DNA of 64,000 nucleotides, from the IMG/VR virus record IMGVR_UViG_3300008259_000347, positions 1-64,000 of that record; one strand, given 5' to 3'. Below are positions 45,386 to 54,700 of this stretch, one piece after another (positions within the stretch are counted from its first letter, which is position 1; each line of letters opens with the position of its first letter). The notes beneath the pieces were generated by a model. The model saw only the letters and a program-made list of their open reading frames with translations. It was not told where the DNA came from and did no database searches. The DNA is from a virus. The position numbers were made by a program, and so were the translations under genes.

Positions 45386-47248
45386 ATGGCGTATCAAATT
45401 AATAAAACAGACGGAACATTATTAACTGAGATAGTAGATAGTGCTATTGACCAAACTGCTACCGATTTAACTCTAATAGGTAAAAATGTTTCTGGGTACG
45501 GCGAGTACATAAATGAAAATTTTATTAAACTGTTAGAAAATTTTGCTTCAGAAAGTCAACCTAGTAATCCTATTAAAGGTCAATTGTGGTATGATACTAC
45601 AGAAAACAGATTAAAAGCCTACGACGGCGGTGGGTTTAGACTAGGTAGCGGTCCTATTGTATCAGGGGAAGCACCTCTTACACTAGTACAAGGCGACTTA
45701 TGGATCGACAGTGCTGAAAATCAGCTATATTTTTATGATGGCACAGACCTGCAGCTAGCAGGACCTATATATAAAGACAGTCAAGGTATCAGCGGTGAAA
45801 CTGTAGAAACTATTGTTGACACAAATAATATACCACGAGTTATTGTTAAGCAATGGGTCGGTAGTGCACTAATAGGTATTTGGAGCAAAGAAGTATTACA
45901 GTTCTTTCCTAAACAGGCTATACCTGGATTTAGCGGAGCTATTGGACCAGGATTTAATGCCAGCACCTTAAGCGGATTAAAATTTAATGTCACTGCTACT
46001 AGGGCTAATAATTTAATAGATGATGTTGGTAATGTAATCAGTCCTAACTTCTTTATGAGAACTAATCAGTCGACTGGTACGTCGGGCACTGTTTCTATAG
46101 CAAATACACTACCACTTATATTAGGTCCATTTGGTAATAATGAAATAATATCAGACGGAACTAATTTTCAGTTAAAATCAAATATCACTAATCAGAATTT
46201 TAGAATTCTTATCAAAGATTCTTTAAGCACTAAAGATGCTATAACTATTAATGCTGCTAATAATAAGATAGGTATTTTTCAATCCACTCCGGCATACACA
46301 CTAGATGTCGATGGTACTGTAAGAATTACTGGAGACTTGTTAGTTGAAGGCGCAACTACTACAATAAACACAAATAATCTTGTTATTGAAGATCATGTAA
46401 TTGAATTAGCTGCTAATCAAGATAGTTCAGTATCGGATGAATATGCTAACCAAGGTGGAATAGTTTTAAGAGGCACAACTGATCACAGTATTATTTGGAG
46501 TAAAGCGCCAGCAAGTAGTTGGAAAAGTAGCGAGCATTGGGATTTAGCATCAGGTAAAGAATACAGAATTAATGGCGTAAAAGTTATTGATGGTACTTCT
46601 TTAGGAGCCAGTATTACTAGTGCTCCTGGAATTACTTCGTTAACTGGATTAACTTCTCTTGTAGTTGATTTTATTGATCTAAACAGTAATACTATCAGTA
46701 CTGTTTCTGGATCTGTTCAAGATCTTGTACTCAGTCCAGATGGCGCTGCTAATGTCAGCGTAGCCAGCTCTAGAATAGTAAACTTAGCTAATCCTGTAAG
46801 TTCAAACGATGCTGTTAATTTAACTACATTAGAAACACAGGTAAAAACAAAACCTTTGGCGTTTAGTATGGATGCTACAGGGTTAAATGATAATGATATT
46901 GCCACTTACTTAGACGAAATAGCACCCTATCCTGATTTTGAAGAAGGAACTATAGCAAGAATTCTGTGTACATATCAGTTAATTTCATACCCGTCAGTGT
47001 CATTTACATCCAGTACAGGGCCTCTTGACACATCTGGGGATTTTGTAAAATACTATATTGCTGTAGATAACAGTGGAAATGTGGGTACTAAACCAAACGA
47101 ACCAGTACTACAGGATTTTGATACTAATGCTAGTATAGATTTAGGCAGTGCTACTGTACAGGTTTCTAGAATTGTTAAATTATTCCAGATATCAAGTGGT
47201 GTTTGGATCTGGACTGGTAATGGTAGCGGACCAATCATAACACCGTAA
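45386..47248 (+). CDS. Tail fibre-like structural protein (paralogue 2)
   Basis: 620 residues with the same N-terminal module (TLIGKNVSGYGEYINENFIKLLENFA, GQLWYDT, GDLWIDSAENQLYFYDG). Middle part has TPAYTLDVDGTVRITGDLLVEG and INTNNLVIEDHVIELAAN, a fibre-repeat-like region (about 305-350). No collar domain at the C-terminus; it ends in SSGVWIWTGNGSG. It follows the first paralogue by 10 bases. It probably arose by tandem duplication and divergence. Confidence 0.65.
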   Translation: MAYQINKTDGTLLTEIVDSAIDQTATDLTLIGKNVSGYGEYINENFIKLLENFASESQPSNPIKGQLWYDTTENRLKAYDGGGFRLGSGPIVSGEAPLTLVQGDLWIDSAENQLYFYDGTDLQLAGPIYKDSQGISGETVETIVDTNNIPRVIVKQWVGSALIGIWSKEVLQFFPKQAIPGFSGAIGPGFNASTLSGLKFNVTATRANNLIDDVGNVISPNFFMRTNQSTGTSGTVSIANTLPLILGPFGNNEIISDGTNFQLKSNITNQNFRILIKDSLSTKDAITINAANNKIGIFQSTPAYTLDVDGTVRITGDLLVEGATTTINTNNLVIEDHVIELAANQDSSVSDEYANQGGIVLRGTTDHSIIWSKAPASSWKSSEHWDLASGKEYRINGVKVIDGTSLGASITSAPGITSLTGLTSLVVDFIDLNSNTISTVSGSVQDLVLSPDGAANVSVASSRIVNLANPVSSNDAVNLTTLETQVKTKPLAFSMDATGLNDNDIATYLDEIAPYPDFEEGTIARILCTYQLISYPSVSFTSSTGPLDTSGDFVKYYIAVDNSGNVGTKPNEPVLQDFDTNASIDLGSATVQVSRIVKLFQISSGVWIWTGNGSGPIITP

Positions 47249-47252
47249 TCAA

Positions 47253-47260
47253 ACTAAATA
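47253..47260 (+). promoter_or_regulatory. Candidate late promoter box ACTAAATA
   Basis: ACTAAATA, continuing into TATAAA, ends 22 bases before ATG 47283, in a 34-bp gap. Confidence 0.5.
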
Positions 47261-47282
47261 TATAAAGTTAAGGGGTAATTAG

Positions 47283-48755
47283 ATGCCATACAGCATTGAT
47301 AGATATAATGGTACAACACTAACAGTTATAGAAGATGGTACAATCGATACCACACTGGATATTAAACTTATTGGTAAAAACTATGCTGGTTACGGCGAAG
47401 TTCAAAATGAGAATTTTTTACACATTCTCGAAAGCTTTTCAGGAACAGCCGCTCCACCAAAGCCAATAAGCGGGCAAATTTGGTACGATAGTGGGCTTAA
47501 AAAGCTAAAATTTTATGACGCTACTAAATGGAGAACAACAGGTGGAGCCGAAGTAGCTCCTGCTGCTCCTACAGGACTGACCACAGGCGATTTTTGGTGG
47601 GACAGCTCCAATGATCAATTATACGCTAATAAGAATGGTACTGAATTTGTTCTTATTGGACCACAAGGTGTAGCAGGTTTTGGAACTACTGCTATGCGTT
47701 CCAGAGCTATCAGAGATGTAGGAAATGTTAACCATGCGGTGATTGAAGCTATTTCCGATGGTGATGTTGTTTTTGTAATTAATTCCGACTCTGAATTTGA
47801 CTTAGATACTGTTTTCCATACTGATTTAGCAGCACTAGGATTCACAAAAATTAAAACTGGTGTTACTATGGCCAATACTGGCACATCTGGAGTAACATCA
47901 AGTGCTCATAGATTCTGGGGAACTGCTAGTAACAGTATTAAATTAAATGGTTTCTCTGATACTGAATTTGTAAAAGCAGCATCTGCGCAATTTACAGCAG
48001 TGGCCAAGTTTGTAGATCCTGGTCTTACTGTTGGTGCTAGTGACGATTTAGGAATTTTTATAGACGTCGATGGCGTTACACCAATTATTAAAAATAACCT
48101 AGCAGATACAATAAAATTTCAAACTACTAGTGCTGGTACTAAAACTCCATTGACTCTAGTAGGCAATGATATTTTACCAGGATCTAATATCCAATCAAAT
48201 ATTGGATCTACTACTTTAAAATATAACACTGTTCATGCTTTGACTTTTGACGGAGTTGCTACACAAGCAAATACATTAAATGTTGGAGGAACATATCGTT
48301 CATCTTCTACAGCGGCTAGTGTAAACACTATCGCAGCTAGAGATAATGCTGGAGATATATATGCTGTTCTTTTCCAAGGTACAGCTACAAGAGCAAGATT
48401 CGCTGACTTAGCAGAAAAATATCTTGCTGATGCCGAGTATGATGTGGGTACTGTAGTTGTAATAGGTGGAGAGAAAGAAGTAACAGCTTGCTCTCCAGGA
48501 CAATTAGCGATTGGAGCAGTTAGTGCGAATCCAGCTCACTTGATGAACAGCGAATTACAAGGCGGTACAGCAATTGCACTAAAGGGTCGTGTACCAGTTA
48601 AAGTTAATGGATCTGTAATTAAAGGACAAAAATTAGTTGCTGGTCCAAACGGATCTGCACAAGCAGCTTTTGGAAACAATGTCGATGTATTTGCTGTGGC
48701 ATTAGAAACAAATGAAGATGTTGGTGTAAAATTAGTAGAATGCCTAGTGCTGTAA
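47283..48755 (+). CDS. Tail fibre-like protein (paralogue 3) with autoprocessing-like C-terminus
   Basis: 490 residues. N-terminal module KLIGKNYAGYGEVQNENFLHILESF then GQIWYDS matches the two upstream genes. C-terminal 110 residues (from DLAEKYLADAEYDVGTVVVI, with ALKGRVPVKVNGSVIKGQKL) resemble the Peptidase_G2/intramolecular chaperone-type end found on phage fibres. Such ends assist trimer folding and may be cleaved off. That family match is from recognition of the AEKY and GRVPVKV pattern; the catalytic residues were not traced. Confidence 0.6.
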   Translation: MPYSIDRYNGTTLTVIEDGTIDTTLDIKLIGKNYAGYGEVQNENFLHILESFSGTAAPPKPISGQIWYDSGLKKLKFYDATKWRTTGGAEVAPAAPTGLTTGDFWWDSSNDQLYANKNGTEFVLIGPQGVAGFGTTAMRSRAIRDVGNVNHAVIEAISDGDVVFVINSDSEFDLDTVFHTDLAALGFTKIKTGVTMANTGTSGVTSSAHRFWGTASNSIKLNGFSDTEFVKAASAQFTAVAKFVDPGLTVGASDDLGIFIDVDGVTPIIKNNLADTIKFQTTSAGTKTPLTLVGNDILPGSNIQSNIGSTTLKYNTVHALTFDGVATQANTLNVGGTYRSSSTAASVNTIAARDNAGDIYAVLFQGTATRARFADLAEKYLADAEYDVGTVVVIGGEKEVTACSPGQLAIGAVSANPAHLMNSELQGGTAIALKGRVPVKVNGSVIKGQKLVAGPNGSAQAAFGNNVDVFAVALETNEDVGVKLVECLVL

Positions 48756-48764
48756 CGGAAAATT

Positions 48765-49670
48765 ATGTCAACACCAATTACCGCATCCACTTATAACAAC
48801 TTACGTGATAGATTAAACTTAGTCATGGGTTTAGGATCTACCGGGTACGGGCAAACTTTATTAAGTTCTGCTGTGCAATCTGGTGAAACTTTTACCTTGG
48901 CTATGTGGAATAATCTAAGAACAGATTTGTTAAAAACAAGACAACACCAAACTGGTGTAAGTGAAGCTGGTAATTTAGCCACAGTTACAACTTCTACAGA
49001 CATTTCTACAGCATTAGTTACTCAGTATGATGCGTTTACTACACTAATTACTACAAATCAGCGTTTAATTGCTAATAACCAAGGCACAGTCGAAAGCTTA
49101 GTAAGTGGTGTTAGAACGTTAGCATGGAATGGAGTTCTTACTCATACAGTTACAGTGACCTTTGCTAACACATTACAAGCAAGATATTTTTTTAATGCCG
49201 GCGGTCAAATAAGATTCGCTGCTTCAAGAGCCGGCGCTGCTGCCACAACTAAAGACACTGACTGGACTAACATATTAAGTAGTATGGGAACTCTGTATAT
49301 GAATTACAATACCACTGGCTTTTTAGCTGGCGGCAGTGGAACAGGCAGTGCTAGAGGTTTTTATAATCTTACTACGTCTTATCAAACTCTGTATGTCAAA
49401 GGCTCAAGTGTGTATGCCTACACAGAAAATGACTATAACATAGCAGCAAGAGTAGATAATGCCACTAATCCAAGTATTGTAACATTTAAGATTGAATTTA
49501 GGGACGACGATTTAGGCAACAGGCCAATTCCAGCTCCACCACCTCCATACGGACCAAAAATAGATGAAACAGTAACAGGAACTTTAACCAGTACTGTGTC
49601 TATGTTTAGACCTTCGGGTGCTAATGTTTCTGTAACAGGACCAGCTGCTACACAAACCACAATAACTTAA
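48765..49670 (+). CDS. Structural protein of the tandem tail-protein pair (copy 1)
   Basis: 301 residues. ITASTYNNLRDRLNLVMGLGSTGYGQ at the start and TVTFANTLQARYFFNAGGQIRF in the middle are shared with the following gene (about 40% by eye). C-terminus is Pro-rich (PAPPPPYGP) then RPSGANVSVTGPAA. Proteins of this type are annotated as structural in T4-like marine phages. Role unknown. Confidence 0.6.
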   Translation: MSTPITASTYNNLRDRLNLVMGLGSTGYGQTLLSSAVQSGETFTLAMWNNLRTDLLKTRQHQTGVSEAGNLATVTTSTDISTALVTQYDAFTTLITTNQRLIANNQGTVESLVSGVRTLAWNGVLTHTVTVTFANTLQARYFFNAGGQIRFAASRAGAAATTKDTDWTNILSSMGTLYMNYNTTGFLAGGSGTGSARGFYNLTTSYQTLYVKGSSVYAYTENDYNIAARVDNATNPSIVTFKIEFRDDDLGNRPIPAPPPPYGPKIDETVTGTLTSTVSMFRPSGANVSVTGPAATQTTIT

Positions 49671-49679
49671 GGATTTGTA

Positions 49680-50546
49680 ATGACTATAGCTACTGGTCAA
49701 AAAATCCAAGCCAGCGATTATAATGTAATTTATAATAAAATAGATGCTGTCATGGGTGTTAATAACGATGGATATGGGCAAGTAGTGTCTAGTAGCTCTC
49801 AGTCTTTAAATGCAGATATTTCTCTTGCTGTTTGGAATAATTTACGAAACGATTTAATCAAATCAAGATATCATCAAACTGGTGTAGATCCTTCAGGAAG
49901 TCTTACAGCAGTAACATCTGCTGATAAAATTTCTTTCACAGTTTGGAACCAAGCTAACGCATTGGCTGATGTTATTACAACTAATAAAAGAGCAGTGGCC
50001 AGCAATCAAGGTAGTATAGAAACTATTACAGGTGGTAATTCAACTATCTCTAATTGGAATGTTAGCATTTCTCATACAGTTACAATTGATTTTGGTTCAA
50101 ATACTGCTGCTAGATATTTTTTTAATGCCGGAGGCGATATAAGAATACGTGCTTATAGATCAGGTACTGCGGCTAATAATAAAGATTCTGCGTGGACGTC
50201 TATGTTAGGCGATAATGCTACAATTAAAGGCCAAGGCACTATCTACATGAATTATACACTTACAGACACAGTAGATGGTAGTTATTATTATCAAATTCAA
50301 GCTAGAGTAAACACCGCATCGAACCCTTCGCAAGTGATTATCACTGTTAATTTTGTCGATGCCGATACTGGTGGTCCTGCTCTTCCTCCTGCTCCAGGAT
50401 CAAGTCCTGGTCAACCACCTGGACCAACAATCGACGATGTGGTTACAGGCACGACCGGTAGCGTTGTAACTGTATTTAGACCGTCTGGCTCTAACGTTTC
50501 TGTAGCATCACCTTCTGGATCTTCCGTCGGTCTGTCTGGTTCATAA
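49680..50546 (+). CDS. Structural protein of the tandem tail-protein pair (copy 2)
   Basis: 288 residues, clearly paralogous to the preceding gene: matching IQASDYNVIYNKIDAVMGVN, NNGYGQ-type loop, WNNLRNDLIKSRYHQTGVD, TAARYFFNAGGDIR and the RPSGSNVSV ending. It lacks the insert of about 25 residues present in copy 1 near 170-195. Last gene of the structural block; promoter-like boxes and the accessory operon follow. Confidence 0.6.
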   Translation: MTIATGQKIQASDYNVIYNKIDAVMGVNNDGYGQVVSSSSQSLNADISLAVWNNLRNDLIKSRYHQTGVDPSGSLTAVTSADKISFTVWNQANALADVITTNKRAVASNQGSIETITGGNSTISNWNVSISHTVTIDFGSNTAARYFFNAGGDIRIRAYRSGTAANNKDSAWTSMLGDNATIKGQGTIYMNYTLTDTVDGSYYYQIQARVNTASNPSQVIITVNFVDADTGGPALPPAPGSSPGQPPGPTIDDVVTGTTGSVVTVFRPSGSNVSVASPSGSSVGLSGS

Positions 50547-50570
50547 ATCGCTCTACTAAACTAAAAAACG

Positions 50571-50595
50571 TATAATTATAATATACTGTTATAAT
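50571..50595 (+). promoter_or_regulatory. Triple TATAAT promoter region before the accessory operon
   Basis: Three TATAAT hexamers at 50571-50576, 50577-50582 and 50590-50595 in a 61-bp gap. No good -35 (best are TACTAA or AACGTA). Unlike upstream genes there is no TAAATA box, so this operon may use host-type polymerase. Confidence 0.4.
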
Positions 50596-50607
50596 TACGG
50601 AGTGTCT

Positions 50608-50958
50608 GTGAATCAAAATATTGAAAAAGCTTTTGAAATAAGCAATCTTATGGCCACAGTGGCTAACCAAAAACGTGTACTAAAAGAAGAATACGAGCAG
50701 TCTCTTATGTATTTTGAGAATGGAGGCTCTTTTCGAGCAGATCACACTACCATATCCTACATCAAAACTTTAAAAGAATTAACAAATGAAAAACGTTTGG
50801 TAATAATTGATGCTAATTTCACACCAATTGAAATTTTAGATATTGATAAATTTTTAGCTTCTTTATTAGACAAGCACTTTCAAGCGATTAATGCTTATTT
50901 TTCTAAATTCAATGTTTTGAAAAAAAGTAGAAATATTAAAAATATATTAGATTTATGA
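50608..50958 (+). CDS. Hypothetical protein opening the accessory operon
   Basis: 116 residues. GGAG at 50599-50602 suggests the GTG at 50608 rather than 50602 as start. Helical, charged, with ADHTTISYIKTLKELTNEKR then VIIDANFTPIEILDIDKFLA. No family recognised. It overlaps the next gene by 4 bases (ATGA), so it is coupled to the glycosyltransferase genes and belongs functionally with the operon rather than the fibres. Confidence 0.55.
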   Translation: MNQNIEKAFEISNLMATVANQKRVLKEEYEQSLMYFENGGSFRADHTTISYIKTLKELTNEKRLVIIDANFTPIEILDIDKFLASLLDKHFQAINAYFSKFNVLKKSRNIKNILDL

Positions 50959-51788
50959 ATAAAGGCATATTGCTCTACGCACTAAATTCAGAAATGGATT
51001 ATGTTAAGTTAGCCGTAAAGTTAACTGAGCGCATTAAGCATTATTTAAATTTGCCAGTCACTATCATAACTGACAGTGAAGATTATCTACGTAAAAATTA
51101 TAATATAGAATTATTTGATAGTATTATCAAAAGAAAAGACACGACAGATCAAACAAAAAAATTCAGTGACGGGCATGGATTTTCTGAAAGGTATGTTTGG
51201 AAAAATTCTAATAGAGCTAGTGCATTTGAAATTACACCCTACGAACAGACACTAGTGCTAGATGTGGATTATGTTATAAATTCTGATTTTTTACTTAGTG
51301 TATTCAATCAAAATAAAGAATTTTTATGTTTTAGAAAATCATGTGATCTAGCAGGATGGCGAAATACAGCAGAATTTGAATATCTAAATCAGTACTCTAT
51401 TCCATTTTATTGGGCCACAGTGTTTTATTTTACTAAAACAAAATCAAATGAGATATTTTTTAACTTAGTAGAATACATTAGAGATCATTGGGAATACTAT
51501 AGATTAATATATCAAATTAACGATAAAAAATTTAGAAATGATTACGCATTTAGCATCGCTATTCACATACTCAACGGAACTGATGTTGATTTATTTGATA
51601 GTACAATAGCAGGAAAAATGTTTTATACTTTGGATAAAGACGTTTTATTAAAAATTAATAAAAGTTCTATGACATTTCTTGTGGAAAAAGAAAAAGTTTT
51701 AGGGGAGTTTACTGGCCTAAGAACTACAGATTTAGATGTACATGTAATGAATAAATTTAGTTTATTAAGGGCATACGATGAGCAATAG
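50955..51788 (+). CDS. GT-A-like putative glycosyltransferase (pair 1, copy 1)
   Basis: 277 residues. Starts with ILLYALNSEMDYVKLAVKLTERI and has ITDSEDYL, then ASAFEITPYEQTLVLDVDYVI, where DVD (about 97-99) fits a GT-A DxD metal/sugar-nucleotide motif at the end of a hydrophobic strand. Ends in LDVHVMNKFSLLRAY. Paralogous to the next gene in layout. GT8-like relationship is possible. Acceptor and donor are unknown. No signal peptide, so cytoplasmic. Confidence 0.55.
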   Translation: MNKGILLYALNSEMDYVKLAVKLTERIKHYLNLPVTIITDSEDYLRKNYNIELFDSIIKRKDTTDQTKKFSDGHGFSERYVWKNSNRASAFEITPYEQTLVLDVDYVINSDFLLSVFNQNKEFLCFRKSCDLAGWRNTAEFEYLNQYSIPFYWATVFYFTKTKSNEIFFNLVEYIRDHWEYYRLIYQINDKKFRNDYAFSIAIHILNGTDVDLFDSTIAGKMFYTLDKDVLLKINKSSMTFLVEKEKVLGEFTGLRTTDLDVHVMNKFSLLRAYDEQ

Positions 51789-52611
51789 AGGTCATTTATT
51801 TTTTGCTCAAAACACAGGTACAGATTATGTTACTCAGGCCTATGCTGCTGCGCTGACTATAAAAAAATTTAATAGATATAATAAAACATGCTTGGTCACA
51901 AACGACGTGGTTCCGTTAAAGTATCTAAAAGCTTTTGACAGAATAGAAACAGTTCCTTGGACTGACGATGCTGTTAATAGTGATTGGAAAATTGAAAATC
52001 GTTGGAAATTAATCCATGTCAGCCCGTTTGATGAAACATTGGTTTATGATAGCGATATGCTATTATTGTCCTCGAACGATCATTGGTGGAATTATTTAGA
52101 AAACAAAAGTGTAGCATTAACTAGCAAAGTTAAAACTTATAAAAATTCTCCTGTTTTTGATTATGTTTATAGAAAAACTTTCGTAGATAATAATCTACCT
52201 AACGTTTATTTTGGATTACATTATTTTAAGAAAGATAAACAATCTCTTGAATTTTATAAATGGTTAGAAATTATTGTTAAAAATTGGAGAAAGTATTACA
52301 ACGAATACACAATAAACAATACTCAAAAATTTTGTAGTATGGATGTAAGTTCAGCTATAGCAACACTGTTAATGGATTCAGAAGATGAGTTTTCAAAATT
52401 TAATCCTTTGTCATTTACTCATATGAAACCAGCTATACAAGGATGGTATCCGTCGCCAGCGACATGGCAGTCGGCAGTTAGTGTTCAATTTAATGAACAA
52501 CTGGAACTCAGAATAAACAATATACTACAACAAGGTGTCTTTCATTACACAGAAGATAATTTTTTAACAGATAATTTATTAAAGAAAATAGAGGTTAGTT
52601 GTGGGATTTAA
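51778..52611 (+). CDS. GT-A-like putative glycosyltransferase (pair 1, copy 2)
   Basis: 277 residues, same length and layout as its upstream neighbour: FFAQNTGTDYVTQAYAAALTI, LVTNDVV, then PFDETLVYDSDMLLLSS with DSD (about 91-93) as the DxD candidate. C-terminal half contains FTHMKPAIQGWYPSP. It overlaps neighbours by 11 bases on both sides. Local similarity to copy 1 is low outside the motifs, so the pair is old. Substrate unknown. Confidence 0.55.
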   Translation: MSNRGHLFFAQNTGTDYVTQAYAAALTIKKFNRYNKTCLVTNDVVPLKYLKAFDRIETVPWTDDAVNSDWKIENRWKLIHVSPFDETLVYDSDMLLLSSNDHWWNYLENKSVALTSKVKTYKNSPVFDYVYRKTFVDNNLPNVYFGLHYFKKDKQSLEFYKWLEIIVKNWRKYYNEYTINNTQKFCSMDVSSAIATLLMDSEDEFSKFNPLSFTHMKPAIQGWYPSPATWQSAVSVQFNEQLELRINNILQQGVFHYTEDNFLTDNLLKKIEVSCGI

Positions 52612-53104
52612 ATTTTTTGTTTATTACGATGACGACGGCAATATAACTGCTATCACTAATGAAAAGAGACCCTCTGGCAATTTTTTAGAAACAGACGAAT
52701 CTGAAATTTTGGACTTTTTAAATGGATCAAAAGATTTTACTAAATTTAAAATCACTAGTTTATCCTCCGGCACAAAGCAGATAAAATTAGCAACAGAATC
52801 GACTTCATTAATTTATAAAGATTTTTACATAGTAGGAAAAGCAAATGATACAGAGCAAGTTTTAATTTTTCATGATGTGTTTAATTCTTGTTGGAATATC
52901 TCGTTAGACAGTCAAGCAAAACAAGTAGAATTCAGCCTGTATATTTGTAAGAAAGAAAATTTAAATTTTTTAATTAGAGAAATAAAAGTACCAGCTAGAA
53001 AAAATGTATCAATTCCATTTGATCTAGATACAGAAAAAAATATTTCAAATTTAATGATATTAGTTAAAAAAATTCATCAATCATACGGAATAAAATATGT
53101 CTAA
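52601..53104 (+). CDS. Hypothetical protein of the accessory operon
   Basis: 167 residues, GTG start at 52601 with GAGG 8 bases upstream. Beta-rich: FKFFVYYDDDGNITAITNE, LIYKDFYIVGKAN, WNISLDSQAKQVEFSLYIC. No catalytic motif recognised. It overlaps both flanking glycosyltransferase candidates by 8-11 bases. It could be a glycan-binding or scaffold partner; this is speculation from context. Confidence 0.5.
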   Translation: MGFKFFVYYDDDGNITAITNEKRPSGNFLETDESEILDFLNGSKDFTKFKITSLSSGTKQIKLATESTSLIYKDFYIVGKANDTEQVLIFHDVFNSCWNISLDSQAKQVEFSLYICKKENLNFLIREIKVPARKNVSIPFDLDTEKNISNLMILVKKIHQSYGIKYV

Positions 53105-54014
53105 AATTAAAGTTGCTGAGTGCGATGTTGTATATCTAAGTTACGACGAGCCTAACGCTGAACAAAATTATGCGGATCTACTGACTAAAATTCCTTGGGC
53201 TAAACGTATTCATGGAGTGGACGGCAGTGACAGCGCACACAAAGCCTGCGCACGGATAGCAGAAACAGAAAGAGTAGTGATTATCGACGGTGATAATATT
53301 GTCAGACCTGAATTAATTCAACAAGAAGTAGAATTTTACAACGACTCTGATATGAATTGTGTAATCAGCTGGGGAGCAAGAAATGTTATCAATGGTCTGA
53401 TTTACGGAAACGGTGGTGTTAAATGTTGGCCAACAGAATTGATATTAAACATGCGAACACATGAAAATGCCGAATCAGATAATGCTAAAACACAAGTAGA
53501 CTTTTGTTGGGACATTAATTATGTACAAATGGATAAGTGTATGAGTGATGTTTACAATAATGGCAGTGCTCAACAAGCATGGAGAGCAGGGTTTAGGGAA
53601 GGTGTTAAAATGAGTTTGTTAGAAGGATCCAAACCTACAAAAGATAAACTTTTTAATAAACAAGTTCATTGGAAAAATTTACATCGACTATTAATATGGA
53701 TGCACGTAGGCATGGATATCCAAAATGGCGACTGGGCAATTTACGGAGCCCGACAAGGCTGCTATATGACTAATTGTACTGACTGGGATTATCTAAATGT
53801 TAGAGACTTCAAATGGCTGAACACTTTCTGGGAAGAAAAAGAAAGTAAAATATCTACTGATATGTTGAAGTATGAAATAATGGGGATAGGCGAAACATTA
53901 GAACATGAATTAGGTATTAGTATTGATTTGCCATTTAATAACAATCAAAGTATCTTATTTAAAACACTGTATACAAATCCTCCAAGAATGAAAAATAATA
54001 CGGTGATTTCATAA
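53097..54014 (+). CDS. GT-A-like putative glycosyltransferase (pair 2, copy 1)
   Basis: 305 residues. N-terminal DVVYLSYDEPNAEQNYADLL, IPWAKRIHGVDG, then AETERVVIIDGDNIVRPE with DGD as the DxD candidate (about 62-64), and NVINGLIYGNGGVKCWPTE. The FxxF/Y-NxLxxxxPWAKRxxGV pattern recurs in the next gene. Family 2-like GT-A fold is a fair inference. C-terminal 100 residues are extra compared with copy 2. Stop shared with the next ATG. Confidence 0.55.
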   Translation: MSKIKVAECDVVYLSYDEPNAEQNYADLLTKIPWAKRIHGVDGSDSAHKACARIAETERVVIIDGDNIVRPELIQQEVEFYNDSDMNCVISWGARNVINGLIYGNGGVKCWPTELILNMRTHENAESDNAKTQVDFCWDINYVQMDKCMSDVYNNGSAQQAWRAGFREGVKMSLLEGSKPTKDKLFNKQVHWKNLHRLLIWMHVGMDIQNGDWAIYGARQGCYMTNCTDWDYLNVRDFKWLNTFWEEKESKISTDMLKYEIMGIGETLEHELGISIDLPFNNNQSILFKTLYTNPPRMKNNTVIS

Positions 54015-54700
54015 TGTACGATATTGTTTTTATAAGTTATAATGAACTAAATGCTGAAAAAAACTGGCAAAATTTAACTGCTAGATTTTCTTGGGCCAAG
54101 CGTGTGTCAGGAGTTACTGGCATTCACAGAGCACACATAGCTGCTGCCAGCAAATGTTTTACAAATATGTTTTGGGTAGTAGACGGTGATGCTGAAATAT
54201 TAGAAACATTTGATTTTAGTTATACTACAAAAGAAACAAAATTTGTTCACGTATGGCGCAGTCTTAATCCTATCAATGATTTAGAATACGGTTTTGGAGG
54301 AGTTAAGCTGTTACCGAGATTAGCTACGCTGAATATGGACACATCTAAACCGGATATGACAACTAGTATAAGTCCTCACTTTAAACCTATGCCCGAAGTC
54401 AGCAATGTTACAGCATTTAATACGGATCCTTTCAGTACTTGGCGTAGTGCCTTTAGGGAATGTTCTAAGTTATCCAGTAAGGTTATAGATAGACAAAAAA
54501 ATGATGAAACAGAAAATCGTTTATTAACTTGGAAAATAAAAGGAGCAGATCGTCCATTCGGAGAATATGCATTGAAAGGTGCTGCTGATGGAGAGCAGTT
54601 CGGAGTGTTGAACAAGGGCAATATAGAGGAACTAAAGAAAATTAATGATTTTGCTTGGTTAAGAGAACAATTTGAAAGGAGTTACAATGGAAGAAGTTGA
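54014..54700 (+). CDS. GT-A-like putative glycosyltransferase (pair 2, copy 2)
   Basis: 228 residues; shortened relative of the preceding protein: IVFISYNELNAEKNWQNLT, FSWAKRVSGVTG, FWVVDGDAEIL (DGD), then NPINDLEYGFGGVKLLPRL. Conserved INDLxYGxGGVKxLP block is shared. C-terminal half carries FSTWRSAFRECSK and GADGEQFGVLN-like segments that parallel copy 1 (AWRAGFRE, YGARQG). It ends within 14 bases of the next gene's ATG. Confidence 0.55.
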   Translation: MYDIVFISYNELNAEKNWQNLTARFSWAKRVSGVTGIHRAHIAAASKCFTNMFWVVDGDAEILETFDFSYTTKETKFVHVWRSLNPINDLEYGFGGVKLLPRLATLNMDTSKPDMTTSISPHFKPMPEVSNVTAFNTDPFSTWRSAFRECSKLSSKVIDRQKNDETENRLLTWKIKGADRPFGEYALKGAADGEQFGVLNKGNIEELKKINDFAWLREQFERSYNGRS

